From DASWJZ01 sp963792885 (GTDB taxonomy: Bacteria; Pseudomonadota; Alphaproteobacteria; Rhizobiales; Afifellaceae), in the NCBI GenBank assembly GCA_963792885.1, contig CAWBXX010000006.1:372001-436000 (forward strand): 64,000 bases of DNA. Direction: 5' to 3'. The first letter of the stretch is position 1. Every line of letters begins with the position of its first letter. Below the pieces are notes generated by a model. The model had not been told where the DNA came from. It saw only the letters and a program-made list of their open reading frames with translations, and did not search any database. Below, in pieces: positions 1 through 9,434 of the stretch. The position numbers were made by a program, and so were the translations under genes.

Positions 1-356
1 GCCGTTCACGAGGCCGACCGACCATGCCGCAGAGGATGCCGAAGGGGATCGCGAGGTCGAGCGCGAGCTCGGGCCGAAGACAGCGGCCGAGCAAGCCCTG
101 CGCGCCGGTCGCCATCATGGCGCCGACGCAGACCGTCCACGGCACGGAGAGGTCGATGTGTCCGAGCAGGATGACCAGCATCATGCCGGTCGCGATGATG
201 CCGAGGAACGACGCGGTCTGCAGCTGCTGGACGATGTAGTCGTAGGAAAGGAAGTCGGGCTTGGCGATCGCGCCGAGCAGCGATCAGCAGGATGCTGCAG
301 GCGAAGGCGATCACCGTCGCCCTGTCGAACCGCCCGAGGATCAGGTCGCCGCTCAT
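1..356 (-). pseudogene. Sugar ABC transporter permease (RbsC/YjfF-like), partial and frameshifted
   Basis: This is the second membrane subunit of a ribose/galactofuranose-type sugar importer. The ATG is at 356, just after the stop of the preceding permease at 364, and the gene runs off the left edge. Read across a one-base shift near 283, it starts with a hydrophobic segment (FACSILLIAA) and then carries the GHIDLSVPW segment typical of RbsC-family permeases (compare GGLDLSVG in its partner). Another shift is likely near position 20. The shifts match the rest of this operon and may be sequence errors. The family call is firm; the substrate is unknown. Confidence 0.7.
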
Positions 357-363
357 CCGCTCC

Positions 364-1397
364 CTACCTGTAGAGATCGAGCTTGTTCTTGATGCGCAGC
401 AGCCGCAGCGAACCGAGGCGTCACCGCGAAGCAGCAGCACGACGCCGACGAACAGCGGCTGCAGCACCGGATTGATGTCGAAGACGATCAGCAGATCGCC
501 GACCGTCTTCAGCACGAAGGCGCCGAAGATCGAACCGATGGCGCTGCCGACGCCGCCGAACAGCGAGGTGCCGCCGATGACGACCGCAGCGATCGAATTG
601 AGCGTGTAGTCGGCGCCGATCACCGCCTTGGCCTGCGCCGAATAGGTGAGGAAGGTCAGCATCAGCCCGGCGACGGACGAGAGGAAGCCGGCCAGCGCGT
701 AGGCGAGCAGCTTGGCCCGCGCGATCGGCACGCCGGACATGTAGGCCGCCTGCTCGGACGACCCGATCGCGTAGGCCGCCCGCCCGAGCGGCGAGCCGGC
801 GATACGGAATCCAGACGAGCAGCACGACCGCCAGCAGCAGGATCAGCGATACCGGCACGTCGCCGATCGACGAGGTCATGAAGGAGGCGAGGTCGCAGTT
901 GACGTCGCCGCCGGGCTCCGGCCGCAGGATCAGCGCAGACGCCGAAATAGGCGGCGCTCGTCGCCAGCGTGACGATGATCGGCTGCAGCCGGCCGTAGAC
1001 GACGATGACGCCGTTCAGCGCGCCGCAGGCGATGCCCGCGATCAGGACGCCGACGACCCCGAAGCGTCGGTCTGGAGCGGGTCGCCGCCGACGACGATCG
1101 AGGCCAGGCAGTTGGTCAGCAGGAAGACCATGCCGACCGAGAGATCGAGCCCGCCGGTCAGCACCGGAATGGTCTGCGCCATCGCGACCAGCGCAAGAAG
1201 CACGCCCTTGTTGGCCGCCGTGTTGATGATGCCGGGCGTGAGGCCGACTTCCTGCTTCCAGCCGTAGATGCCGAACATGACGGCGAAGATCAGGATGGCG
1301 AGCGCCGATGCCGCGCTGCGCCGAGAGCCAGTAGCCGAGCGGCGGCCAGCTCGCGTGGCGGCGCGCTGCCGCCGCTCGTTGCGTCGCCGGCGCTCAT
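364..1397 (-). pseudogene. Sugar ABC transporter permease (RbsC/YtfT-like), multiply frameshifted
   Basis: This is the first membrane subunit of the sugar importer. The start ATG is at 1397, overlapping the end of the ATPase gene. The family signature GGLDLSVG is read near 1150, and the later segments GSAIGSIFGAF and VLKTVGDLL are typical of RbsC/YtfT permeases. The protein can be followed to a stop at 364 only by changing frame about five times, near 1310, 1062, 945, 808 and 415. As read, no functional protein is made. The matching pieces in correct order suggest recent indels or sequencing errors rather than old decay. Confidence 0.7.
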
Positions 1398-2960
1398 GAC
1401 GGCGCTTCCTGCGGCAGGCTCTCCGTTCGTGCCGACGCCGCGGGCAGGTTCAGCGCCGCGCTGACGAGATTGTGTTCGGTCAGATCGGCGCCCTGCCAGC
1501 GTGCGCTGACGATGCTGCCGTCGTAGAGCACCAGCACGCGGTCGCAGCAGCCGATCAGCTCGTCGTAGTCGGTCGAATAGTAGATGATCGCCGCGCCCGT
1601 TTCGGCGAGCCGCGCGAGCAGCTGGTAGAATTCCTGCTTGGTGCCGACATCGATGCCGCGCGTCGGATCGTTGAGCAGGATGATGCGCGGCTTGTTCATC
1701 AGCCACTTGCCGATGACGACCTTCTGCTGATTGCCGCCCGAGAGCGCCGAGACCGGACCGTCGACGCCGTCCGACTTGATCTGCAGGAGCTTGATGATCT
1801 CGTCGATGCGCCGTCTGCTCGGCCGCGCGGTCGACGACGCCGAAGCGGCTGAAGTGCTCGACGGCGGCAAACGAGAGATTGTCGCGCACCGACATCGGCA
1901 GCATCAGCCCCTCGTTCTTGCGATCCTCGGGGATGAGCGCCATGCCGATCGCTTCGGACTTGGCCTGGCGCGGACTGTTGACCTTCACCGGCTTGCCCTC
2001 GATCTCGATCGTGCCGGTGGCGCCGATCACAGTGCCGAACAGCGCGAGCAGCAGCTGCTTCTGTCCTTGCCCGTCGAGACCGCCGAGCCCGACCACCTCG
2101 CCGGGCCGGACCTCGAGGTCGATGCCGTTGAGCCGGCCGCCCCACGACAGATCGCTCACCTTGAGCACCGGCGCGGCGCGAGCTCGACTTGGCCGCGCGC
2201 GGCGGGAAGACGTTCGAATATTCGCGGCCGATCATCAGCTCGACGATCGCGTCGTCGGTCTTCGTGCCGGCGGCGAAGGTCTCGACGTAGCGGCCGTTGC
2301 GGAACACCGTGCAGTCGTCGGCCAGCTCGGCGATCTCGTGCATGCGGTGCGAGATGTAGATGATCGCCATGCCCTCCGTCTTGAGCTGCTTGAGCAGCGC
2401 GAAGATCTTGGCGACGTCGGCGGCCGTCAGCGCCGAGGTCGCTTCGTCGAGGATCAGAATCTTCGGGATTGCGCGACCAGCGCCTTGGCGATCTCGACCA
2501 TCTGCCGGCGCGACAGCGGCAGGTCACCGACCGGCGCATTCGGATGGATGTCCTCCGCCCCGACCCGCGCCAGCAGCCGCCTCGGCGATCCGCCGCTGCG
2601 CGCGCCGGTCGATCAGGCCCGCCGACGAGCGGCGGCTCGGTGATCGTGATGTTGTCCGCGACCGTCAGGTCGGGGAGCAGCGACAGCTCCTGGAAAATGC
2701 AGGCGACGCCCGCGTCGATCGCGGCGCTCGGCGAAGCGAAGGTGACGGGCTTGCCCTCGATGCGGATCTCGCCGGCATCGGGCTGGACCACGCCGGCCAG
2801 GATCTTGATGAGGGTGGACTTGCCGGCGCCGTTCTCGCCGAGCAGCGCGTGGATGCGCCCGCGCTCGCACGGCAAGGCTGACATCTTCGAGCGCGCGCAC
2901 GCCGCCATAGTGCTTCGAGATGCCCTCCACCCGCAGCAGCGGCGCAGCCGTGCTGTCCAT
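1394..2960 (-). pseudogene. Sugar ABC transporter ATP-binding protein (RbsA/YtfR-like, two ATPase domains), frameshifted
   Basis: This is a double-domain ATPase that would power the sugar importer. It starts MDSTAAPLLRV at 2960. The N-terminal domain has the Walker A GENGAGKST near 2815 and the H-loop region IIYISHRMHE near 2350. The C-terminal domain contains ALIPEDRKNEGL, the signature SALSGGNQQKV near 1735 and the Walker B-like IILLNDPTRGIDVG, all typical of RbsA/MglA/YtfR proteins. Following it needs about five frame changes (near 2870, 2625, 2470, 2180 and 1815). The order binding protein, ATPase, permease, permease matches ytfQRT-yjfF of enterics. Not functional as read. Confidence 0.75.
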
Positions 2961-3041
2961 CCCCCACCCTCCCACGGCGCATATGAAGAAGGCGCCGCGG
3001 GCGATGATACACCCGCGGCGCCCGACGCGTGTATCGGAACG

Positions 3042-4178
3042 TTAGTTGTTGTCGCCGGTCTGCTTGGCGATTTCTTCGTTCGTGAAGCCGATGTTGCAGG
3101 CCGGGAAGCTGTTGCCGGTGAAGGTGCTGCCGGGCAGCTCCGGGAACGCCTCGACGCCGACCTTGTAGGGCGAGAAGGAGAACGAGGTCGGCAGCGCGAT
3201 GCCCTGCGGGATGACCTCGCCCTTGACCGCCGCAAGCGCCACCTTGATCGCCACCGCCGACTGGGCCGGGCCGGTGCCGCCGGACTGGCAGTGCATGCCC
3301 TTGTCGTGGTTGTCATTGCACATCAGGCGGAAGGCGTTCTCGTCCTCGCCCACCATCGGCACGATGAACTTGCCGGCATCGAGCATGGCCTGCGCAGCGC
3401 CCTGCGAACCGGCCTCGACGTAGATGCCGTCGAACTTGCCGCCGGCCGCGATCGCGTCCGCCGTCACCTTCTGGCGCATCGCCGGGATTCCAGTTGCCGA
3501 CGACCTCGGTGACGTTGAACTTGCGGCCCGAGGCGTCCAGCACTTCGTTGAAGCCCTCGGCGCGGGCGATGTCCACCGGCTGGCCGACGGGGCCGCGGAT
3601 GAACAGGAAGTTGGCGGGATCGGCCGTGACTTCCTTGAGCAGGAACTCGGCCGGCCTTCGTGCCGATGCCCTTCTGGTCGACGTTGATCTGGACGTTGTC
3701 CGGATCGTCGATGACGTTGTCGAACGACAGCAGCGCGACGCCGGCGTCGTTGGCCTTCTTGACCACGCCGCCGAAGGCGGACGAGCTGTTGGCGTCGACG
3801 ATGATCGCGTCGAAGCCCTGATCGATGAAGTTGTTGACCGCCGCGATCTGCGCGGCGACGTCGTCGCCGACCGAGATCGCCTTGAACTCCTTGATGTCCT
3901 TGGCGACGTCGGGCTGCGCGGCATAGGCCTTGGCGACGCGGATCATCTGCACGCGCCAGTCGTTGGCGATGAAGCCGTTGACGAGAGCGATGCGGTACGG
4001 GCCCGGCTTGGCCGGCCACTGGAAGAACTTCGTGTCGGCCGATTGCGGCTTGAAGCATTCCGGGTCGGCCGCTCGGCCCTGCGACCATGCCCGGGCCGGC
4101 GGCGAGCGCGCCGTGCGAGACGCCGCACGCCAGCGCAATGGCCGCCGCACCCTTCAAGATCCTGTGCATTGCGTTCAT
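3042..4178 (-). pseudogene. Sugar ABC transporter substrate-binding protein (YtfQ/RbsB-like), frameshifted
   Basis: This is the periplasmic sugar-binding protein and first gene of the importer operon. The ATG at 4178 has a strong GGGAGG ribosome site upstream and opens a signal peptide (MNAMHRILKGAAAIALACG, then an Ala-rich cleavage region). Three one-base insertions (near 4088, 3655 and 3487) split the mature part. Pieces such as VNGFIANDWRVQMIRVAKAY, NNFIDQGFDAIIVDANS and VEAGSQGAAQAMLDAGK join in order and belong to the periplasmic-binding-protein-like sugar-binding fold. Galactofuranose is only a guess from similarity to the ytfQ family. Confidence 0.75.
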
Positions 4179-4397
4179 TCTATTCCCTCCCTGGATATAC
4201 GACGGCCCGCACTCATGGCGGGCTCGTCGAATTCGTTGGCATCCGCTTTGGTTGCAGACGCTATTATTCTGTGGGTCAGACTATGTCACATTTGAACACA
4301 CGCGTCGAGAGGGTAGGGCCCGGCGCTAACCGTCTCGGTGGCATCTCATTGGCTTCTTTCAGATGTCGGCGGTAGGTTCGCCGCTCCCGAAATCAGA

Positions 4398-5506
4398 GTG
4401 AATCGCTTGAGCGAAATCCGCCATTTTGCGCGCGCCGATGCGGGTGCGGTTGCAGCGCTCTTCCAGAAGACGTTCCGCAATTCCGCTGCGGCTCCGAGCG
4501 AGGCGCTCGTGGGCGCTATCTCGTCGAAGCCTATCTCGATCACCCCTGGTACGATCCGGAGACGGCCGCGCGGGTGCACGTCAACGATGCGGGCCGAGTC
4601 ACGGGATTCATCGGTGTGTTCCCCGGGCGCTTCGAGCATCAAGGCAGAACCCTTCGCGCAGCTATCGCCGGGACGCTGATGGTTGAGCATCCGGAGCGCG
4701 AGCCGCTCGCCGGCGCGAAGCTTCTGCGCTCGGTCATCAAGGGACCTCAGGACATCACGCTCAGCGAGACCACCAACCTCATCTCGCAGGCGCTCTGGGA
4801 GCGGCTTGGCGGAAGCGTGGTGCCGTTGGTGAGCCTCGACTGGTTTCGTGTCTTCCGCCCCAGCAGCTCGGCATTGTCGGTTCTCGCGGAACGCTACCCT
4901 GCGGCAGCGATGCTATCGCCCGTGGCGCGGCTCGGCGACGCGATCGCGAGCGGTTGGACGCGGGCCGCCATGTCGCCGGCCGAGCCGGCGAAACCCATGT
5001 CGGTCGACGACTCGCCTTCCGATGCGGAATTCGCTGCCGCTATCTTCGAGTTTTCGCAGGCGGTCGCGTTCCGTCCCGCCTGGTCGGCGGAGGTGATCCA
5101 GTGGCTCCTCAGGCACGCTGCCGAGAAGGAACGCTACGGCACGATGCGTCGCGCGATCTTGCGCGACGGCAAGGGCGGGCTTGCCGGTTGCTATCTTTAT
5201 CATGGCAAAACGGGCGGCACCGGACGGGTGATGCAGTTATTGGCGCGAAAGGGTGACGCGGCCCTCGTCATCGACGCGCTTTTCCTTGATGCTTCCGGCA
5301 AGGGGCTTGCTGCGCTTCGCGGTCGATCGACGCCAGAGCTGATCGACGCGCTTTTGACGCGGAGCACGCTATTCCTTCACCGCGCCTCGATGGCCATCCA
5401 CCCGACGAGCGGCGAGGCAGCGGACGCGATCCGTAGCGGCGATGCCCTTATCACCGGCCTCGCGGGCGAGAGCTGGACACGCCTTGTGGGTGGCGTATTC
5501 CACTAA
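4398..5506 (+). CDS. GNAT-like acyltransferase, first gene of the amidotransferase/ACP cassette (one frameshift)
   Basis: The protein resembles GNAT-fold acyltransferases. A start at GTG 4398 (VNRLSEIRHF) gives an N-terminal helix region typical of GNATs (ARADAGAVAALFQKTF). A one-base loss in the GGG run at 4511-4513 then shifts the frame, and the rest reads GRYLVEAYLDHPWYDPE, followed by a beta-strand stretch (GRVTGFIGVFPGRF) and AGTLMVEHPEREPLAGAKLL, where GNATs bind the acyl donor. About 370 residues if repaired. It lies 111 bases before the asparagine-synthetase-like gene on the same strand. Moving an acyl group from the neighbouring acyl carrier protein would fit, but this is inference. 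Confidence 0.55.
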
Positions 5507-5617
5507 ATCTCGCCGATTTTCGCTAACCATCTTTTAGCCAGTCGCTTCGCCGGCTGAGCGCCGCGGCATATGAGAAAGCGCGGGGTTGACTTCGGTCTCC
5601 GATGCGGAGGCGGCGGA

Positions 5618-7582
5618 ATGTGCGGAATTGCTGGCTATTTTGGCGTGCCCGACGCGCGCGTTCCGGCTGTTGCCCAGCTTGTCGGAATGCTCCGAGCGCT
5701 CCGGCATCGCGGTCCGGACGGCGAGGGGACATGCCGCGGCGAGGGATTCGGCTTCGCGCATACGCGGCTTTCGATCATCGACATCGCAGCCGGCGCGCAG
5801 CCGATGGCGAACGATGACGAGACGGTCTGGATCACCTTCAACGGCGAGATCTTCAACTATGTCGAGCTCCGCGCGGAGCTGATCGCGAAAGGCGTCAGGT
5901 TTCGTACGCATTCTGACACGGAGGTGATCATTCGCCTCTACGAGACGATGGGGCCGGATTGCGTCGAGCGGCTCAATGGCGATTTCGCATTCGCGATCTG
6001 GGACGCGCGTCGCCGACAGATGATGCTGGCGCGCGACCGCATGGGCGTCAGGCCGCTCTTCTACACGACGCACAGGGGCGCCACCTATTTCGCATCGGAA
6101 GCGAAGGCGCTTTTCGAAGTTCCAGGCATCGAGCCCGAACTCGATCCGATCGCGCTCGATCAGATATTCACGTTCTGGTTCCCGCTCGCCCCGCGTACGA
6201 TCTTCAAGGGTGTGTCGGAGCTGCAGCCGGGGCACATGCTTATCGCCCGCGACGGCAACGTGACGGTGCGCCCGTATTGGCAGCTTCAGTTTCCCAACGT
6301 CGACGAGGCCGAGGATACGCGCGACGAGGCGACGATCGCCGAAGAGGTGCGCGCGCTCCTCATCGATGCTACGCGCATCAGACTGCGCTCCGACGTGCCG
6401 GTCGGCTCCTATCTGTCCGGCGGACTTGATTCCTCCATCGTCGCCGCAATCGCGGCGAAGCTCGCGCCGGAGCGGCTCCGCACTTTCTCGGTGCGCTTCG
6501 ACGATCCGGAGTTCGACGAGACGTCGTTCCAGAATGAAATGGCGGATGCGCTTGGAACGGCCCATAGCGCGGTGCTCTGCCGGCCTTCAGACATCGGCGC
6601 GATCTTCCCAGAGGTCGTGCGGCACGCGGAGAGGCCGATTCTCAGAACCGCGCCTGCGCCTCTCTACATGCTCTCCGGACTGGTGCGCGAGGAGGGCTTC
6701 AAGGTCGTCCTGACGGGCGAGGGTGCCGACGAGGTCTTCGGCGGCTACGACATTTTCAAGGAGACGAAGCTTCGCCGCTTCTGCGCCCGCGATCCGAAGG
6801 CGGATTACCGGGCACTCCTCTTCAAGAAGCTCTATCCGTATCTGCCGAAGCTGCAGGCGCAGTCGGCGGCCTATCTTAAGGCCTTCTTCGCCACTGATCT
6901 CGATGCGGTCGGCGATCCGCTCTTCTCGCATCTGCCGCGATTCCGCTCGACGGCCGGCGCGAAGCTTTTCTTCTCAGCCGACCTGAAGCGAGAGCTTGCC
7001 GGCTACGATGCGCTCGATGATCTGCGCGCACACCTGCCGGAAGCGTTCTCGCGCTGGCATCCGCTGTCGCAGGCGCAATACCTCGAAACCGCCTATCTGC
7101 TTCCGGGCTACATCCTTTCCTCGCAGGGCGACCGGATGGCGATGGCAAACGCGGTCGAAGGACGCTTCCCGTTCCTCGATCACCGCGTGGTGGAGATGGC
7201 GGCGAAGATCCCGCCGCGGCTCAAGCTCCACGGGCTAACCGAGAAGCATATCCTGCGCGAGGCGGCGCGCGACCTGGTGCCGCCCATGATGGCGAAGCGG
7301 CCGAAGCAGCCCTATCGCGCGCCCGACAGCGCGTCCTTCGCAAGCGCGCCGGTGCCCAGCTACGTCACGCGGCTCCTTTCCGGCGCGGCGATTTCGGCGT
7401 CCGGTATGTTCGAGCCGAAGGCCGTGGAGAAGCTCGCCGCGAAGGCCTTCTCGGGGCGCGCTGCCGGTTTCCGCGACAACGTCGCGCTGACCGGCATCCT
7501 TTCGACCGAGCTTTGGCGCGAGGCCTTCGGCTCAAGCGCCGTAACGATGGATTCAGACCTTGCCCGCCAGAAAGTCGCATAA
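5618..7582 (+). CDS. Asparagine synthetase-like, glutamine-hydrolysing amidotransferase
   Basis: This enzyme should use glutamine and ATP to amidate a carboxylate. The start at 5618 was chosen because it puts the nucleophile Cys at residue 2 (MCGIAGYFG) as class II glutaminases require, and AGGCGG lies just upstream. The glutaminase domain covers about the first 215 residues (RHRGPDGEG, FNGEIFNYVELR). The synthetase domain follows with the ATP-pyrophosphatase loop SYLSGGLDSS near residue 265. Length 654 residues, in the range of AsnB paralogues found in capsule and secondary-metabolite loci. Being locked between a GNAT and an acyl carrier protein argues against simple asparagine supply; the substrate is unknown. 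Confidence 0.85.
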   Translation: MCGIAGYFGVPDARVPAVAQLVGMLRALRHRGPDGEGTCRGEGFGFAHTRLSIIDIAAGAQPMANDDETVWITFNGEIFNYVELRAELIAKGVRFRTHSDTEVIIRLYETMGPDCVERLNGDFAFAIWDARRRQMMLARDRMGVRPLFYTTHRGATYFASEAKALFEVPGIEPELDPIALDQIFTFWFPLAPRTIFKGVSELQPGHMLIARDGNVTVRPYWQLQFPNVDEAEDTRDEATIAEEVRALLIDATRIRLRSDVPVGSYLSGGLDSSIVAAIAAKLAPERLRTFSVRFDDPEFDETSFQNEMADALGTAHSAVLCRPSDIGAIFPEVVRHAERPILRTAPAPLYMLSGLVREEGFKVVLTGEGADEVFGGYDIFKETKLRRFCARDPKADYRALLFKKLYPYLPKLQAQSAAYLKAFFATDLDAVGDPLFSHLPRFRSTAGAKLFFSADLKRELAGYDALDDLRAHLPEAFSRWHPLSQAQYLETAYLLPGYILSSQGDRMAMANAVEGRFPFLDHRVVEMAAKIPPRLKLHGLTEKHILREAARDLVPPMMAKRPKQPYRAPDSASFASAPVPSYVTRLLSGAAISASGMFEPKAVEKLAAKAFSGRAAGFRDNVALTGILSTELWREAFGSSAVTMDSDLARQKVA

Positions 7583-7597
7583 GTGAAGGGTGTCACA

Positions 7598-7864
7598 ATG
7601 AGCGAGACGGTTGTCGCCCGCGTGCGGGCTTTCATCGAAGAGAATTTCCTGTTCCGCGAGGATGTGTCGGAGTTTTCCAACACCGACTCGCTGCTTGAGA
7701 ACGGGGTCATGGACTCGACCGGCATCCTCGAGCTGGTCGCTTTCCTCGAGAGCGACTTCGCAATCCAGATGAGCGACGCGGAGATCGTCCCGGAAAACCT
7801 CGATTCGATCGCCTCCATCGCCGCCTATTTGGAGCGGAAGCGCGCCACGCAGATCGCGGCGTAG
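7598..7864 (+). CDS. Free-standing acyl carrier protein
   Basis: An 88-residue acidic acyl carrier protein. The start at 7598 (MSETVVARVRAF) follows the amidotransferase stop by 15 bases. The phosphopantetheine site is the Ser in GVMDSTGILELVAFLE near residue 38, in the DS motif of the family, followed by the acidic helix III region (SDAEIVPENLDSIASIAAYL). It is surely not the housekeeping fatty-acid AcpP, whose motif is DSLD. The next gene is an AMP-forming ligase, so the likely role is to carry an acyl or aminoacyl thioester made by that ligase. Confidence 0.85.
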   Translation: MSETVVARVRAFIEENFLFREDVSEFSNTDSLLENGVMDSTGILELVAFLESDFAIQMSDAEIVPENLDSIASIAAYLERKRATQIAA

Positions 7865-7883
7865 CAGACGAAAGCGTCACCCC

Positions 7884-9434
7884 ATGCGCGTCGAAGAGTT
7901 CCTGCGCTCGAGCGCCAGGCGGTCGCCGGGGAAGACGGCGCTCGTCGCGGGCAAGGTGCGTTCGACGTTCCTCGACCTCGACCTCGCCTCCGACCGACTG
8001 GCGGCGACGCTTGCCGCCAAGGGTATCGGGCGGGGCGACCGCGTCGTGGTGTTCATGGACAACTCGCCGGAGGCGATCGTGGGGATATTCGCCACGCTCA
8101 AGGCCGGTGCCGTCTTCTCTCCCGTCAATGCTTCGACCAAGGCCGACAAGCTCGCCTACATCCTCAACAACTCCGAGGCCTCGGCGCTTCTGACTCAGCA
8201 CAGGCTGACAACGGCCGCCGCCGACGCGCTCGCCGAAGCGCCTTCGGTGAGGCTCACGATCGTCGCCGGCGCCTCCGGCGCGCCGGCGCTCAGAAACGGC
8301 ATGCACTGGCGCGAGGCGCTCGCGACCGATGCGACGCCGCCGTTCTTTGCCGGGATCGACCTCGACCTCGCAATGATCATCTACACGTCCGGCTCCACCG
8401 GCTTCCCGAAGGGCGTGATGATGACGCATCGGAACATCGACGCCGCGGCGGAATCGATCACCACCTACCTGAAGAACACGCGCGACGACATCATCCTGAA
8501 CGTGCTGCCGATCTCTTTCGACTACGGGCTCTACCAAGTGCTGATGGCGGCGCGGCTCGGCGCGACGTTGGTGCTTGAGAAGTCCTTCGTCTTTCCGCAG
8601 GCGGTATTTGAGGTGATGCGCCGGGAGCGCGTGACCGGCTTCCCAATCGTACCGACCATGGCCGCACTGATCCTGCAGATGCGCGATCTCGCGTCCGGCA
8701 CTTTCCCGGACCTTCGTTACGTCACAAACACGGCGGCGGCGCTTCCTCCGGCGCATATCGCGCGGCTGCAGGAGCTCTTCCCGCAGACGCGGCTTTACTC
8801 GATGTACGGGCAGACGGAGTGCAAGCGCTGCACCTATCTGCCGCCGGAAGAGCTTGCGGTCCGCCCAGGTTCCGTCGGGATCGCCATTCCCAACACGGAA
8901 GCCACCGTCGTTGACGAGAACGGCGCGCGGGTGGCGCCTGGCGTGACGGGCGAGCTCGTGATCCGCGGCCCGCACGTGATGCAGGGCTACTGGCGGGACG
9001 AGGTAGCGACAGCACGCGCGCTGAAGCCCGGATCGCTTCCCGGTGAAAAGGTGCTCTACACCGGGGACCTCTTCCGGACCGACGCGGACGGCTTCCTCTA
9101 TTTCGTCGGTCGCAAGGACGACATCATCAAGTCGCGCGGCGAGAAGGTGAGCCCGAAGGAAGTGGAAAATGTGCTCTACGCGCTTCCCGGGGTGTGCGAG
9201 GCGGCGGTCGTCGGTGTCTCCGACCCGGTGCTCGGGCAGGCGATCAAGGCGGTCCTCGCACTTGAGCCGGGCGTCGCGCTGACCCGCGACGAAGTGATCC
9301 GCCACTGCGCCAAGCATCTTGAGGATTTCATGGTGCCGAAGATCGTCGCATTCGAAGAGGCGTTACCGAAATCGGAGAACGGCAAGATCGACCGCCGCGA
9401 GATCGCCGCGAAGGAAATGGCGGTCGCGCTATGA
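7884..9434 (+). CDS. AMP-forming acyl/aminoacyl ligase (ANL superfamily)
   Basis: This 516-residue adenylating enzyme would activate a carboxylic acid as acyl-AMP and pass it to CoA or to the adjacent carrier protein. Core motifs are visible: the P-loop YTSGSTGFPKGVMMTH near residue 170, the aromatic motif YSMYGQTE near 307, YTGDLFRTDADGFLYFVGRKDD near 390-410, and the C-terminal lysine in SENGKIDRREI near 500. It follows the carrier protein by 19 bases and overlaps the next gene by 4 bases, so the genes are translationally coupled. Similar ligases occur in exopolysaccharide/exosortase loci and in siderophore-like pathways; the sequence alone does not show the substrate. Confidence 0.85.
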   Translation: MRVEEFLRSSARRSPGKTALVAGKVRSTFLDLDLASDRLAATLAAKGIGRGDRVVVFMDNSPEAIVGIFATLKAGAVFSPVNASTKADKLAYILNNSEASALLTQHRLTTAAADALAEAPSVRLTIVAGASGAPALRNGMHWREALATDATPPFFAGIDLDLAMIIYTSGSTGFPKGVMMTHRNIDAAAESITTYLKNTRDDIILNVLPISFDYGLYQVLMAARLGATLVLEKSFVFPQAVFEVMRRERVTGFPIVPTMAALILQMRDLASGTFPDLRYVTNTAAALPPAHIARLQELFPQTRLYSMYGQTECKRCTYLPPEELAVRPGSVGIAIPNTEATVVDENGARVAPGVTGELVIRGPHVMQGYWRDEVATARALKPGSLPGEKVLYTGDLFRTDADGFLYFVGRKDDIIKSRGEKVSPKEVENVLYALPGVCEAAVVGVSDPVLGQAIKAVLALEPGVALTRDEVIRHCAKHLEDFMVPKIVAFEEALPKSENGKIDRREIAAKEMAVAL

